Source: Parasphingorhabdus cellanae
Lineage (GTDB): Bacteria; Pseudomonadota; Alphaproteobacteria; Sphingomonadales; Sphingomonadaceae
Reading direction: 5' to 3'
Length of the DNA: 64,000 nt
Assembly (NCBI RefSeq): GCF_017498565.1
Contig: NZ_CP071794.1
Coordinates: 1,850,001-1,914,000, forward strand
The notes under the pieces are model-generated. The model was not told where the DNA came from, ran no database searches, and saw only the letters and a list, made by a program, of their open reading frames with translations. Below are positions 50,495 to 58,758 of this stretch, in pieces. Position 1 is the first letter of the stretch; each line of letters starts with the position of its first letter. The position numbers and the translations under genes are program-made.

Positions 50495-52828
50495 TTGAAA
50501 AGCTTTCTTGCTTCTATCCGGGCGAGTTCCACGCGGCGCTTTTTCTTGGCTTGGGCGTTGGCTTTAGCAAGTGCGATTGCATTGCCTATCGCCGGGGTTG
50601 GCGGCGAGGTTGAACAACAATTCCAAAATCTGCGCTCTGACCTTTTGGAAAAGCCGGCTTCCGGCGACATCGCTATTGTCGAAATTGACGCGAAATCTAT
50701 TCAGGCGCTTGATCGTTGGCCTTGGCCACGTGATTATTATGCCGGGCTGGTTGAGAAATTATCTGCGGCGGATGTCGCTCAAATAGCGTTCGATGTCGAT
50801 TTTTCCGCCAATTCGACAGCTGAACAAGATATGGCTTTTGCTGAAGCATTAAAAAAGTCGCAAGCAGCAGTGATATTGCCGACCTTCAAACAGGAAGAAA
50901 CATCAAATAAAGGCAGTTATATCGAAAGCCTGCCCATCGCGATTTTACGTGATCATGCTTTTCTGGCCTCGGTCAATGTCCATCCTGACGAAAACGGGCA
51001 ACTGAATGATTATAGCTACGGCACTATAACGGACGGTACCGTACGACCCTCGATGGCGGCTATGATAGCTGAGACGCCAGGTAATATTGATAAAAACTTT
51101 TCCATCGATCAGTCGATAGATCCCGCTACGATCCCGCGATTCAGCTTTGTCGATATATTGCGGTCAACGGAACCGATTGAAGCTCTCAAAGGTAAAAAGA
51201 TTCTGATTGGCGCGACTGCAATCGAGCTCGGAGACCGCTATCCGATCAGCCTTCACGGCGTGCTTCCAGGTGTAGTTGTTCAGGCAATGGCAGCTGAAAC
51301 CCTGTTGCAGGGCACGAATGTGCAAAATATCGGCTATCTTCCATCTTTGGCTTTTGCTGGAATCGTACTTGTCATTTTCACAATGCGCCGGTCACGCAGC
51401 GAAAACAGCCTCGTACCAGCTGCGCTGGCCATTGCGGCCATATTGTTCATTCTGTTGCTCGTTTCGGAATATTTCGGGGTGGTAACGTTTTCCAACGTTC
51501 CTGCATTATTCTTCCTTGGTATCTTACTGATTGCGGACAAATTTCTCAAAACAAATCTCGCCCTCAACCGCAGCCGCTTTTCCAATGCGGACAGCGCGCT
51601 ACCCAACGAACCAGCCATGATCGAGTTTATTGGTCGCTGCGAGATGAGCAATATCGCGGTGGCCCGGCTTTCAGATTTTGGCGACCTTTTGGTGGTGACT
51701 GATAAGGACAGCCGGATTGATCTGTTCAAGAATCTAGCGGAAAGGTTAAAGTTTCTGGCTGCAGAGGAACGGATTTTTCATCTTGATACCAATATAATCG
51801 GCTGGGTGGTAAAACAAGATTATGCCAACGATATATCCGGGCATTTCGATACGGCAGTGGCCCTTTTTCACGCTCCGATCATGGCCGGCGAGACGAAAGT
51901 CAAACTGAACGCTTCCTTTGGCCTGAGCGGTGAATCGATCGACAAAGCGAAAATCGCTAGTGACCAGGCAATAGCCAAAAGCAAGCGTTGGGCACTTCAT
52001 GACGCCGAGGCCGCAAGCGCGATTGGCCAGAAGCAGAACTTGCTTGTTGAAATGGAACAAGCGATTGAAAGAAAGCATATCTGGACGGTTTACCAACCAA
52101 AATGGAACCTGCGCGAGAATAGACTGGACGGTGTCGAGGCGCTTGTGCGCTGGAAGCACCCCGAGCGCGGGATGATCAGCCCTGAACTGTTTATTCCCAT
52201 ATTGGAAAAAGCTGGCAGAATTGACGAGCTGACACTGCATGTGTTGCAAAGCGCCCTGGATGATTTGTCGATATGGAATGCACAGCGTCCCGGTCTAAGC
52301 TGCTCGGTCAATATTTCGGCGCAGCTGCTCGATGATATTGCATTTATCGACAAGGCAATCGCGATGGTTGGTGCTGCCAATCTCGACAACGATCATATTA
52401 TTTTTGAAGTGACTGAAACGGCAGCCTTGGCGGATCTGCAATTGTCCGTCGATGCGCTTGAACGTATCCGCAACGCCGGCATCAGCGTTTCGATTGACGA
52501 TTATGGTACGGGTCAATCGACAATGAGCTATCTGCAACGCTTGCCGATTGATGAAATCAAAATCGACCAAAGTTTTGTCAAAACCATGATGAATGATGAT
52601 TCAAACCGGTTGATGGTTAAGTCGACCATCGAATTGGCCCACGCGCTTAAGCTAAAGGTGGTTGCTGAAGGTATTGAAGATCAGCCGTGTATGGACATGC
52701 TGACTGAATTTGGCTGCGATGTCGGACAAGGTTGGCATATCTCGAAACCAGTCTCGTCTCAGGGTTTTAAGACAAATTGGTTGGATTCCATTACGACTGA
52801 AAAGGCCGTACGCGTCCAAGCGGTTTGA
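50495..52828 (+). CDS. CHASE2 sensor with EAL phosphodiesterase domain
   Basis: 777 residues. An N-terminal helix (about 16-34) leads into an extracytoplasmic CHASE2 domain (40-270: LEKPASGDIAIVEIDAKSI, RWPWPRDYYAGLVEKL, FDVDFSANSTAEQD, GKKILIGATAIELGD), then three helices (280-352). A non-catalytic, GGDEF-like region (about 370-520) lacks the GGDEF motif. The EAL domain follows at 527-765, with DGVEALVRW (EAL at 548-550), SCSVNISAQLLDD, FEVTETAA, SIDDYGTGQS and DEIKIDQSFVK, and GWHISKPV near the end. It probably degrades cyclic di-GMP in response to an envelope signal. It follows the FecR-domain gene by 80 bases. Confidence 0.92.
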   Translation: MKSFLASIRASSTRRFFLAWALALASAIALPIAGVGGEVEQQFQNLRSDLLEKPASGDIAIVEIDAKSIQALDRWPWPRDYYAGLVEKLSAADVAQIAFDVDFSANSTAEQDMAFAEALKKSQAAVILPTFKQEETSNKGSYIESLPIAILRDHAFLASVNVHPDENGQLNDYSYGTITDGTVRPSMAAMIAETPGNIDKNFSIDQSIDPATIPRFSFVDILRSTEPIEALKGKKILIGATAIELGDRYPISLHGVLPGVVVQAMAAETLLQGTNVQNIGYLPSLAFAGIVLVIFTMRRSRSENSLVPAALAIAAILFILLLVSEYFGVVTFSNVPALFFLGILLIADKFLKTNLALNRSRFSNADSALPNEPAMIEFIGRCEMSNIAVARLSDFGDLLVVTDKDSRIDLFKNLAERLKFLAAEERIFHLDTNIIGWVVKQDYANDISGHFDTAVALFHAPIMAGETKVKLNASFGLSGESIDKAKIASDQAIAKSKRWALHDAEAASAIGQKQNLLVEMEQAIERKHIWTVYQPKWNLRENRLDGVEALVRWKHPERGMISPELFIPILEKAGRIDELTLHVLQSALDDLSIWNAQRPGLSCSVNISAQLLDDIAFIDKAIAMVGAANLDNDHIIFEVTETAALADLQLSVDALERIRNAGISVSIDDYGTGQSTMSYLQRLPIDEIKIDQSFVKTMMNDDSNRLMVKSTIELAHALKLKVVAEGIEDQPCMDMLTEFGCDVGQGWHISKPVSSQGFKTNWLDSITTEKAVRVQAV

Positions 52829-52852
52829 CAGAGCGATCTAACATTGGTGTAC

Positions 52853-55800
52853 TTATGTCTTAATGCTAACCGGAACTTGTTTGCTCTGGCGCAAGCTTTT
52901 GAGCCGCCGAGTGACGGCTAGCGGACTACCAGTCCCACGGGCCAGCAAATAGTAAAATGATGGTATGATGATTAATGTCAGGATGGTCGAAATGCCGACG
53001 CCCCAGACGATAACAATGCCAATGGCTTCACGACTCGCCCCGCCAGCGCCGGTTGCAAGCATGAGTGGAAGAGCACCAGCAACGGTTGCGATAGATGTCA
53101 TTAATACCGGACGAAAACGGCGTTTGGCCGATTCTAGTATTGCTTCCGCAAATTCCAGGCCTTCGTCTCGAAGTTGGTTGGCAAATTCGACGATCAATAT
53201 CCCATTTTTGGCCGCCAGCCCGACCAACATCACAAGGCCTATCTGGCTGTACAGATTGAGCGTCCCGCCCATTACCGTCAGCCCCAATAGCCCGCCGCTT
53301 ACTGCCAGCGGCACACCCAATATGATGATCAACGGGCTGATAAAGCTCTCAAATTGCGCTGCGAGCACGAGATAAACCAGAATGATGGTGAAGCCCAGAA
53401 CAAGCCAGATTGATCCTCCGGTTTGTCGAAGCGCACGGCTCTGGCCTTCATATCCGATGGAGACCACCTCTGGAAGAGATGCTGCTTCATCCTCAAGAAA
53501 GGTCAGCGATTCACCCAACGAATAACCGTCTGCCACCGTGCCCTCCAGAGTGACGGCGCGCAATTTATTGAACCGGTTCAACTCGCCTGCTTCCGCGCGA
53601 CTGGATAATGTAACGAGGCCTGATAACGGCACCAGATTATCGTCGCGAGCGCGGACATAAACATTTGCGAGGTCCTCCGCTGTAACCCGGTCTTCAGGCT
53701 CGGCTTGCAGGACAACATCATATTCCTCGCCGCGATCCACATAAGTCCCCGCATTGCGTGAGCCCATCATGGTTTCCAAAGTTCGGCCAATTTCTTCGAC
53801 CGACACGCCGAGGTCCGCAGCCCTCAAGGTGTTTACGTTCACGACTAGCTGCGGTCTAGTTTCCTTATAGTCTGACTCCAATGTCGCAATGCCGGGATAT
53901 TCATCAGCAGCGACAAACAGTGCATCGCGCGCGCGTGTCAATTCTTCATAAGTGTCACCGGCAATGACAAATCGAATGGCCTCACCACCGCGCCCGCCGA
54001 TGGTTGAGCCGCCAGATACAAAAACCCGAGCTGCCGGATAGTCCCGGAACAGCTTGTTGACTGCCGATTGGGTTTCGGCGGTCGTCATATCGCGCTCATC
54101 CCACGGTTTTAGGAACATGATTATTCGTCCAGACGAAAAATCTCCTGAAGGGCCAAATGATCCGGGCGCACGGAACAGGACACGGCGCAGCGGACCATCC
54201 TCTTCGGTCAGCGGCAACGCCAGCTCTTCCAGATCAAACATAGTCTTGACTAATCGGTCCCAGCCCGCCCCCTCTGCAATGGTGGCTCGGCCAAACATGA
54301 ACCCGGTATCTTCCGGGGGAGCGACCTCACTTTTTAACGTTTGCAGGCCAATGCCAGCAAATAGCGCTGCCAGTCCAAAAGCGATACCACCAAGGAGAAA
54401 TGGCCTGCTTATCCAGCGAGATAATATGCTTTCATAGCTAGCGCTGGTTTGCTGAAACTTATCATCGACATAGCGGCTCAGCTTGGTCTCGCCGCCACCT
54501 TTTTTCAGTATTTTCGAACACATTACCGGGATTAGTGTGAGCGCAACAAATGTGGATATGGACACGGCCACGATCATGGTGATGGCAAGTTCACGAAACA
54601 ACAGTCCCGTCTCGCCGGGTAAGAACATCACTGGAACAAACACCGCCACTACTACGGCAGTGGTTGCGACAACCGCGAAACCCACCTGGCGTGCGCCTTC
54701 GAACGCAGAGATCAGGCGGCTCTCACCCTGTTCAATACGAGAATATATGTTTTCCAGCACCACGATCGCGTCGTCGACGACCAAACCGATAGCCATAACG
54801 AGGGCGAGCAGGGTGAGAAGATTGATCGAAAGGCCAAGTAACCAGAGCACAAAAAACGTTCCGATTATTGAAATCGGCACGGTAACCGCCGGAACAATGG
54901 TGGCACGGACTGATCCCAGAAACAGGTAAATTACCGAGATGACCAGGATCGCAGCAAAGGCCAGTGTTTGCCAGACATTATCGATCGCCTTGGCAATGAA
55001 CACACTGCTGTCATAACTGACCGCCAGCTCAACGCCGGGCGGCAGTAAAGGGGTAATTTCTTTGATGCGGTCTTTAATATCGTTCGCGACCTGCAGCTCA
55101 TTTGCGCCAGATTGACGGATGATACCCATGCCAACACCGGGCAGGCCATTGGACCGGAAATGGGCGTAGACATTTTCAGGACCAAGCTCGACGCGGGCCA
55201 TATCGCCGAGACGCAGCAGCGCACCATCATCGGTCCTCCGGATAACGAGTGCCCGAAAATCATCCACATTACCGTAAGCCCGAGCGACACGTACGGTAAG
55301 GTTGAGGTTCGATGATTCTACCCGGCCAGCAGGCAGTTCAACATTTTCCCGGCGTAGCGCCTCTTCTATATCATTGGGCGAAATTCCAGATGCTGCCATT
55401 TTTTCACGATCTAGCCAAATCCGGATTGCAGGACGCGATGCGCCGCTGGGTTGGACTCGGGCAACCCCATCTATTGACGAAAAACGGTCGACCAAGACCC
55501 GATCCGCATAATCCGCCAGCCAAAGAGACTCCCGACCTTCTCCGGTAAGATTAAGCCACATGAATGGGCGGGCATCGGCATCCACCTTGTTAATTTCGGG
55601 GGGATCAGATTCCTCTGGCAAATTGTCGAGCGCTCCCGACACACGGTCGCGAACGTCATTGGCTGCTGCATCAACATCGCGATCCGGCGAGAATTCAATT
55701 GTAATGTCGGACCGGCCATCGCGGGAAGAGGAACGGATCATCTCGATACCTTCCACACCGGCAATACGGTCTTCCAATATCTGAGTAATTCGCGATTCTA

Positions 55801-55975
55801 CTACATTGGCGGCTGCGCCAGGGTAGTTGACATCTACCGATACGATTGGCGGCTCAATTGCTGGATATTGCCGCACTGGCAGGTCGAGAAACGCTACGAT
55901 ACCGGCCAATACCAGCAACAGGCTGAGCACGACCGCAAAAACTGGTCGCTTGACCGAAACATCAGAGATAATCAT
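52853..55975 (-). CDS. RND efflux permease (second system)
   Basis: 1040 residues, full length. It starts MIISDVSVKRPVFAVVLSL and has PVRQYPAIEPPIVSVDVNYP, the proton-relay segment AIGLVVDDAIVVLENIYSRI, TLIPVMCSKILKKG, and LVGLAAKNGILIVEFANQL in the second half. It belongs to the RND multidrug/MdtB-AcrB branch, distinct from the first permease (about 40 percent likeness by eye in motif regions only). Its start overlaps the adaptor stop (ATGA). It is the last gene of a two-gene operon, so its outer membrane channel must be shared or encoded elsewhere. Confidence 0.95.
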   Translation of the reverse strand: MIISDVSVKRPVFAVVLSLLLVLAGIVAFLDLPVRQYPAIEPPIVSVDVNYPGAAANVVESRITQILEDRIAGVEGIEMIRSSSRDGRSDITIEFSPDRDVDAAANDVRDRVSGALDNLPEESDPPEINKVDADARPFMWLNLTGEGRESLWLADYADRVLVDRFSSIDGVARVQPSGASRPAIRIWLDREKMAASGISPNDIEEALRRENVELPAGRVESSNLNLTVRVARAYGNVDDFRALVIRRTDDGALLRLGDMARVELGPENVYAHFRSNGLPGVGMGIIRQSGANELQVANDIKDRIKEITPLLPPGVELAVSYDSSVFIAKAIDNVWQTLAFAAILVISVIYLFLGSVRATIVPAVTVPISIIGTFFVLWLLGLSINLLTLLALVMAIGLVVDDAIVVLENIYSRIEQGESRLISAFEGARQVGFAVVATTAVVVAVFVPVMFLPGETGLLFRELAITMIVAVSISTFVALTLIPVMCSKILKKGGGETKLSRYVDDKFQQTSASYESILSRWISRPFLLGGIAFGLAALFAGIGLQTLKSEVAPPEDTGFMFGRATIAEGAGWDRLVKTMFDLEELALPLTEEDGPLRRVLFRAPGSFGPSGDFSSGRIIMFLKPWDERDMTTAETQSAVNKLFRDYPAARVFVSGGSTIGGRGGEAIRFVIAGDTYEELTRARDALFVAADEYPGIATLESDYKETRPQLVVNVNTLRAADLGVSVEEIGRTLETMMGSRNAGTYVDRGEEYDVVLQAEPEDRVTAEDLANVYVRARDDNLVPLSGLVTLSSRAEAGELNRFNKLRAVTLEGTVADGYSLGESLTFLEDEAASLPEVVSIGYEGQSRALRQTGGSIWLVLGFTIILVYLVLAAQFESFISPLIIILGVPLAVSGGLLGLTVMGGTLNLYSQIGLVMLVGLAAKNGILIVEFANQLRDEGLEFAEAILESAKRRFRPVLMTSIATVAGALPLMLATGAGGASREAIGIVIVWGVGISTILTLIIIPSFYYLLARGTGSPLAVTRRLKSLRQSKQVPVSIKT

Positions 55976-57072
55976 GAGCCACCTGCTGTGGGACCGGCGT
56001 CTGGTTTCCCGGCGTTTTTGTTGGTCTTTCCAGCTGTTTTTTCACCGGGCAAAATTGCGTTGACTGGCGCGTCATCGCGCACCTTGACCGTTCCGTCCGC
56101 GACGATCTTATTGCCTAAAGCAATGCCGTTTGTGACCTCAATCATGCCATTTGAACGCAAACCAACGCCGATTGCTGTACGCCGGGCGATCCCCTCATTA
56201 TCGACCAGAAACACAAAACTCTGATCGCCTTGCGCAATCAACGCTGTTTCGGGAATCGCTAGACCTTTGCGGGTTTCCGAAACAATGCGCACGCTCATCA
56301 GCATCCCCGGGCGTAATTGCCGGGCTCCATTGGGTAACAGAGCCCGAACGGTCAAGCTACGCGAAAGTGGATCTACCAACGGGCTGATATTGTCAATTGT
56401 GCCAAAAAAACTCTGGTTGGCGTAAGCGGCGGTTGTTGCTTCGATCACTTGGCCCGTTTCCAGAGCGGTAAGAAAGTTTTCCGGCACGGTAAAGTCGAGC
56501 TTGATCGAAGAAATATCGCTGATCGTTGCAATCGGACTGCCTGAAGTCACTACTGTCCCTGGCGATACAGTTCGCAAACTCAATACACCGTCAAACGGTG
56601 CGCGGATAACCCTGTCGGATATGCGGGATCGAATAGCGTTGGCATCAGCCCGCGCACCATCTCGCAAAGCGGTTTGCTCATCCACCGCGGCATTGGTTGC
56701 AAAGCCGCGTTCTTGTAGGGAGGTTAGACGTTCCAGCTGTTTGTTGGCTTCACGCGCTCGCGCCTCAACTGAACTAAGGTCAGCCGATTCTTCGTTGCGT
56801 GACAATTGTGCGATAACCGCGCCGCGCCGAACGATAGCGCCATCGGCAAAACCAATCCGTTCGATCCGTTCAGTGACAGGCGAGGTAATCACGGTCTGTT
56901 CATTGGCAAATGCAGTGCCCACCGCTTCAATCTCACTCACAAATTCCGCCTGCGTCACGGTGCCGCCAACAACTGTCGGAACGCCGCCGCGCCCGTCACC
57001 TTGTCCATCCGCGCCGCCACAGGCCGCCAATGCGAGCAATAATGTTAGCAACCATAAAATGCGAAATGCCAT
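55972..57072 (-). CDS. RND efflux periplasmic adaptor (second system)
   Basis: 366 residues with a lipoprotein signal (LLLALAACGG, Cys18). Adaptor signatures: FANEQTVITSPVTERIERIG, FADGAIVRRGAVIAQLSRNE, the coiled-coil VEARAREANKQLERLTSLQE, RVIRAPFDGVLSLRTVSPG and SRSLTVRALLPNGARQLRPG. The C-terminus is Lys/Ala-rich. It is the leading gene of the pair with the permease at 52853. The order adaptor then permease matches the first system, on the opposite strand. Confidence 0.95.
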   Translation of the reverse strand: MAFRILWLLTLLLALAACGGADGQGDGRGGVPTVVGGTVTQAEFVSEIEAVGTAFANEQTVITSPVTERIERIGFADGAIVRRGAVIAQLSRNEESADLSSVEARAREANKQLERLTSLQERGFATNAAVDEQTALRDGARADANAIRSRISDRVIRAPFDGVLSLRTVSPGTVVTSGSPIATISDISSIKLDFTVPENFLTALETGQVIEATTAAYANQSFFGTIDNISPLVDPLSRSLTVRALLPNGARQLRPGMLMSVRIVSETRKGLAIPETALIAQGDQSFVFLVDNEGIARRTAIGVGLRSNGMIEVTNGIALGNKIVADGTVKVRDDAPVNAILPGEKTAGKTNKNAGKPDAGPTAGGS

Positions 57073-57353
57073 ATGTCGGTTACCTTAAAGCCGGGAACGC
57101 TGTATTGAACTATGTCTTTGAGCGCGCGAACTTCAATTGAGTCAACTATTTCATATTATCCCTGATTTCTGCTGACAACAGAATATTTTCGAAATAGCTT
57201 ATATGTTCGGCAATCGTAATATTTGCATGCTTTGCAAAGTCCATAACAGGATAGCGTGGACCGTATCAGCGTCGCACTCCTTACCTTATGTTCAGGGAAC
57301 GTGTGGCGTATGTCCAAGGCTCTCGGGCCTAAAGGCCTCAGGGGAGACCGGAA
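57073..57353. other. Gene-free gap between RND operon and DUF5818-like gene
   Basis: Short frames here are not supported by ribosome sites or composition. I saw no terminator or palindrome of note. It probably holds the promoters for the adaptor gene (leftward) and the small gene at 57354 (rightward). Confidence 0.5.
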
Positions 57354-57512
57354 TTGCCAAAAGGAACAATACATAAAGAAACCAGCATTCTGCGCCGGGC
57401 ACCATTGGGCTATGCGCTGGAAATGGATGGCGGCGGCAAGTGGATGCTCGATGTAAAGAACAGCGCTCGAAAGTTGAGTGGAGAACGCGTGACCGTTGAG
57501 GGAAACCAATAG
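57354..57512 (+). CDS. Short DUF5818-like protein, apparently C-terminally truncated
   Basis: A 52-residue frame from a TTG at 57354, with GGGGAG at 57341-57346 (7 bases before), too short for most gene callers. It carries HKETSILRRAPLGYALEMDG and GGKWMLDVKNSARKLSGERV, closely matching the small sphingomonad DUF5818 domain (about 65-75 residues). The family normally continues after RVTVEG with an RSGFDxIDV-type segment; here a TAG follows RVTVEGNQ. It is either a natural short form or a truncated remnant. Function of the family is unknown. The opposite-strand frame over this interval lacks any family features. Confidence 0.6.
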   Translation: MPKGTIHKETSILRRAPLGYALEMDGGGKWMLDVKNSARKLSGERVTVEGNQ

Positions 57513-57743
57513 CGAAGAAGCCGGTAGAACCGCTTGGATTATTAGTTCGTTCTGGCGGCCTTGCTCCTTCCCTTCCTGGCTCAATGGTTTTGAGGTCTTA
57601 CCAAACCCTCCCAAATGAGCAACCGAGCCAAAAGACGGGTTGCACTATTGTGCACCAAGGTGCGAGTAAAATGTAACATGAAAGGTCTAATGGGCGCTAA
57701 AGCGGACAAGTCGGTAATATCACAAAAACTAACAGTTCTGTGT

Positions 57744-57772
57744 TTGCAATCAACAAGCACGAAGTTTACGAT
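57744..57772 (+). promoter_or_regulatory. Candidate promoter of the AraC gene
   Basis: TTGCAA (57744-57749), 17-base spacer, TACGAT (57767-57772), 28 bases upstream of the ATG at 57801. The sequence AGTTTAC-ATAT around the -10 box is shared with the RND operon promoter at 41204. Confidence 0.45.
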
Positions 57773-57800
57773 ATGTTATAACAATAACAGCGGTGGATGG

Positions 57801-58652
57801 ATGATCGACGAATTCGACGATTTTTCTGAACGGGCCCATATTGATAGCGAAGAGGCGCCAATGGGTGGCGGAGCTGTCTGGAGTTCTGATCGTCAGTCAG
57901 GCCCATCTGGCCAGTTCGAAGCCACATTGCCGGCTGGGCTGCATATCAGCATAGGTAAGGCCGGAATTCGCACCCATTCCGAGAAATATGGAGGATTCGA
58001 GTCAACCGAGCCATGTTTGAGCTTCGTCAAGATCGAAGAAGATGGCGCATTTTTTAACTCGCAACTTGATGGAGGAGCTATCAGATCACTCGGTTATTTC
58101 TTGCCTCCACAAGCTTTTGAGAGTGCCGGTTCGGTCCTGCAGCTGATCAATGAGACTGCACAGAACAAGCCTATGGTTTTGCTGAAAGGTGGAGCCATGA
58201 TTGCCGCTACGCGATTGCTCTGTCCACTGGGGGACGAGTTTCAGGGTGACGTGCGAACAATGCTGTTACAAGCGCGGGTTCTGGAACTGATTGCACTGAT
58301 TGGCTCAACGATCGAGCCAGGGATGGATAAGAGCATTTGCCCGCTGTCGCAGAGACGAGCGCGCAAGGCCCGCGACTATATTGAAGCGCATTTGGACTCG
58401 CAGCTCGAATTGCTTGTGCTTGCGCGGCACTGCCAAGTAAGCGAAAGGACGTTAACGCATGCATTTCGGGCAACATTTGATGAAAGCGTGATGCATTATG
58501 TTGCACGGCGGCGGATGGAACAAGGCGCTCAGAATCTGCAGGAAGGTGCAAACATAGCCGCGGCGGCATATAGCGTGGGCTATACACCCAATGCTTTCTC
58601 TGCCGCCTTCAAGAAACACTTTGGTATGTCGCCAAGTCACTATAATCGCTAA
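57801..58652 (+). CDS. AraC family regulator, PchR-like
   Basis: 283 residues from the ATG at 57801; the frame to 57615 was rejected since it covers the promoter. The C-terminal HTH pair is clear: LELLVLARHCQVSERTLTHA, FRATFDESVMHYVARRRMEQ, ANIAAAAYSVGYTPNAFSAA and FKKHFGMSPSHYNR. The N-terminal part resembles PchR-type regulators that sense ferri-siderophores inside the cell. It is 106 bases upstream of a TonB receptor on the same strand, the usual setting for such a pair. The ligand is not predictable. Confidence 0.88.
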   Translation: MIDEFDDFSERAHIDSEEAPMGGGAVWSSDRQSGPSGQFEATLPAGLHISIGKAGIRTHSEKYGGFESTEPCLSFVKIEEDGAFFNSQLDGGAIRSLGYFLPPQAFESAGSVLQLINETAQNKPMVLLKGGAMIAATRLLCPLGDEFQGDVRTMLLQARVLELIALIGSTIEPGMDKSICPLSQRRARKARDYIEAHLDSQLELLVLARHCQVSERTLTHAFRATFDESVMHYVARRRMEQGAQNLQEGANIAAAAYSVGYTPNAFSAAFKKHFGMSPSHYNR

Positions 58653-58729
58653 AATATCTCCGGAGTACGATGAAATTTGCCGGATGGCGTAGCTATTCAA
58701 GATTGTACCACAACCAACGGGCTGTCATT

Positions 58730-58746
58730 TTGCGATCAATTCGCAA
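58730..58746. promoter_or_regulatory. Palindrome TTGCGA-N5-TCGCAA before TonB receptor gene
   Basis: A perfect inverted repeat with 6-base arms and a TCAAT spacer. It ends 12 bases before the receptor ATG at 58759, overlapping the leader and adjoining the ribosome site. It may be a repressor operator or a translational hairpin. It is not a recognisable Fur box. Confidence 0.4.
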
Positions 58747-58758
58747 TAAGAGGTGGTC

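Noticed and set aside
57156..57614. Minus-strand 152-codon frame
   Set aside because: It lacks a ribosome site and family features, while the plus strand carries a DUF5818-like short gene in the same interval.
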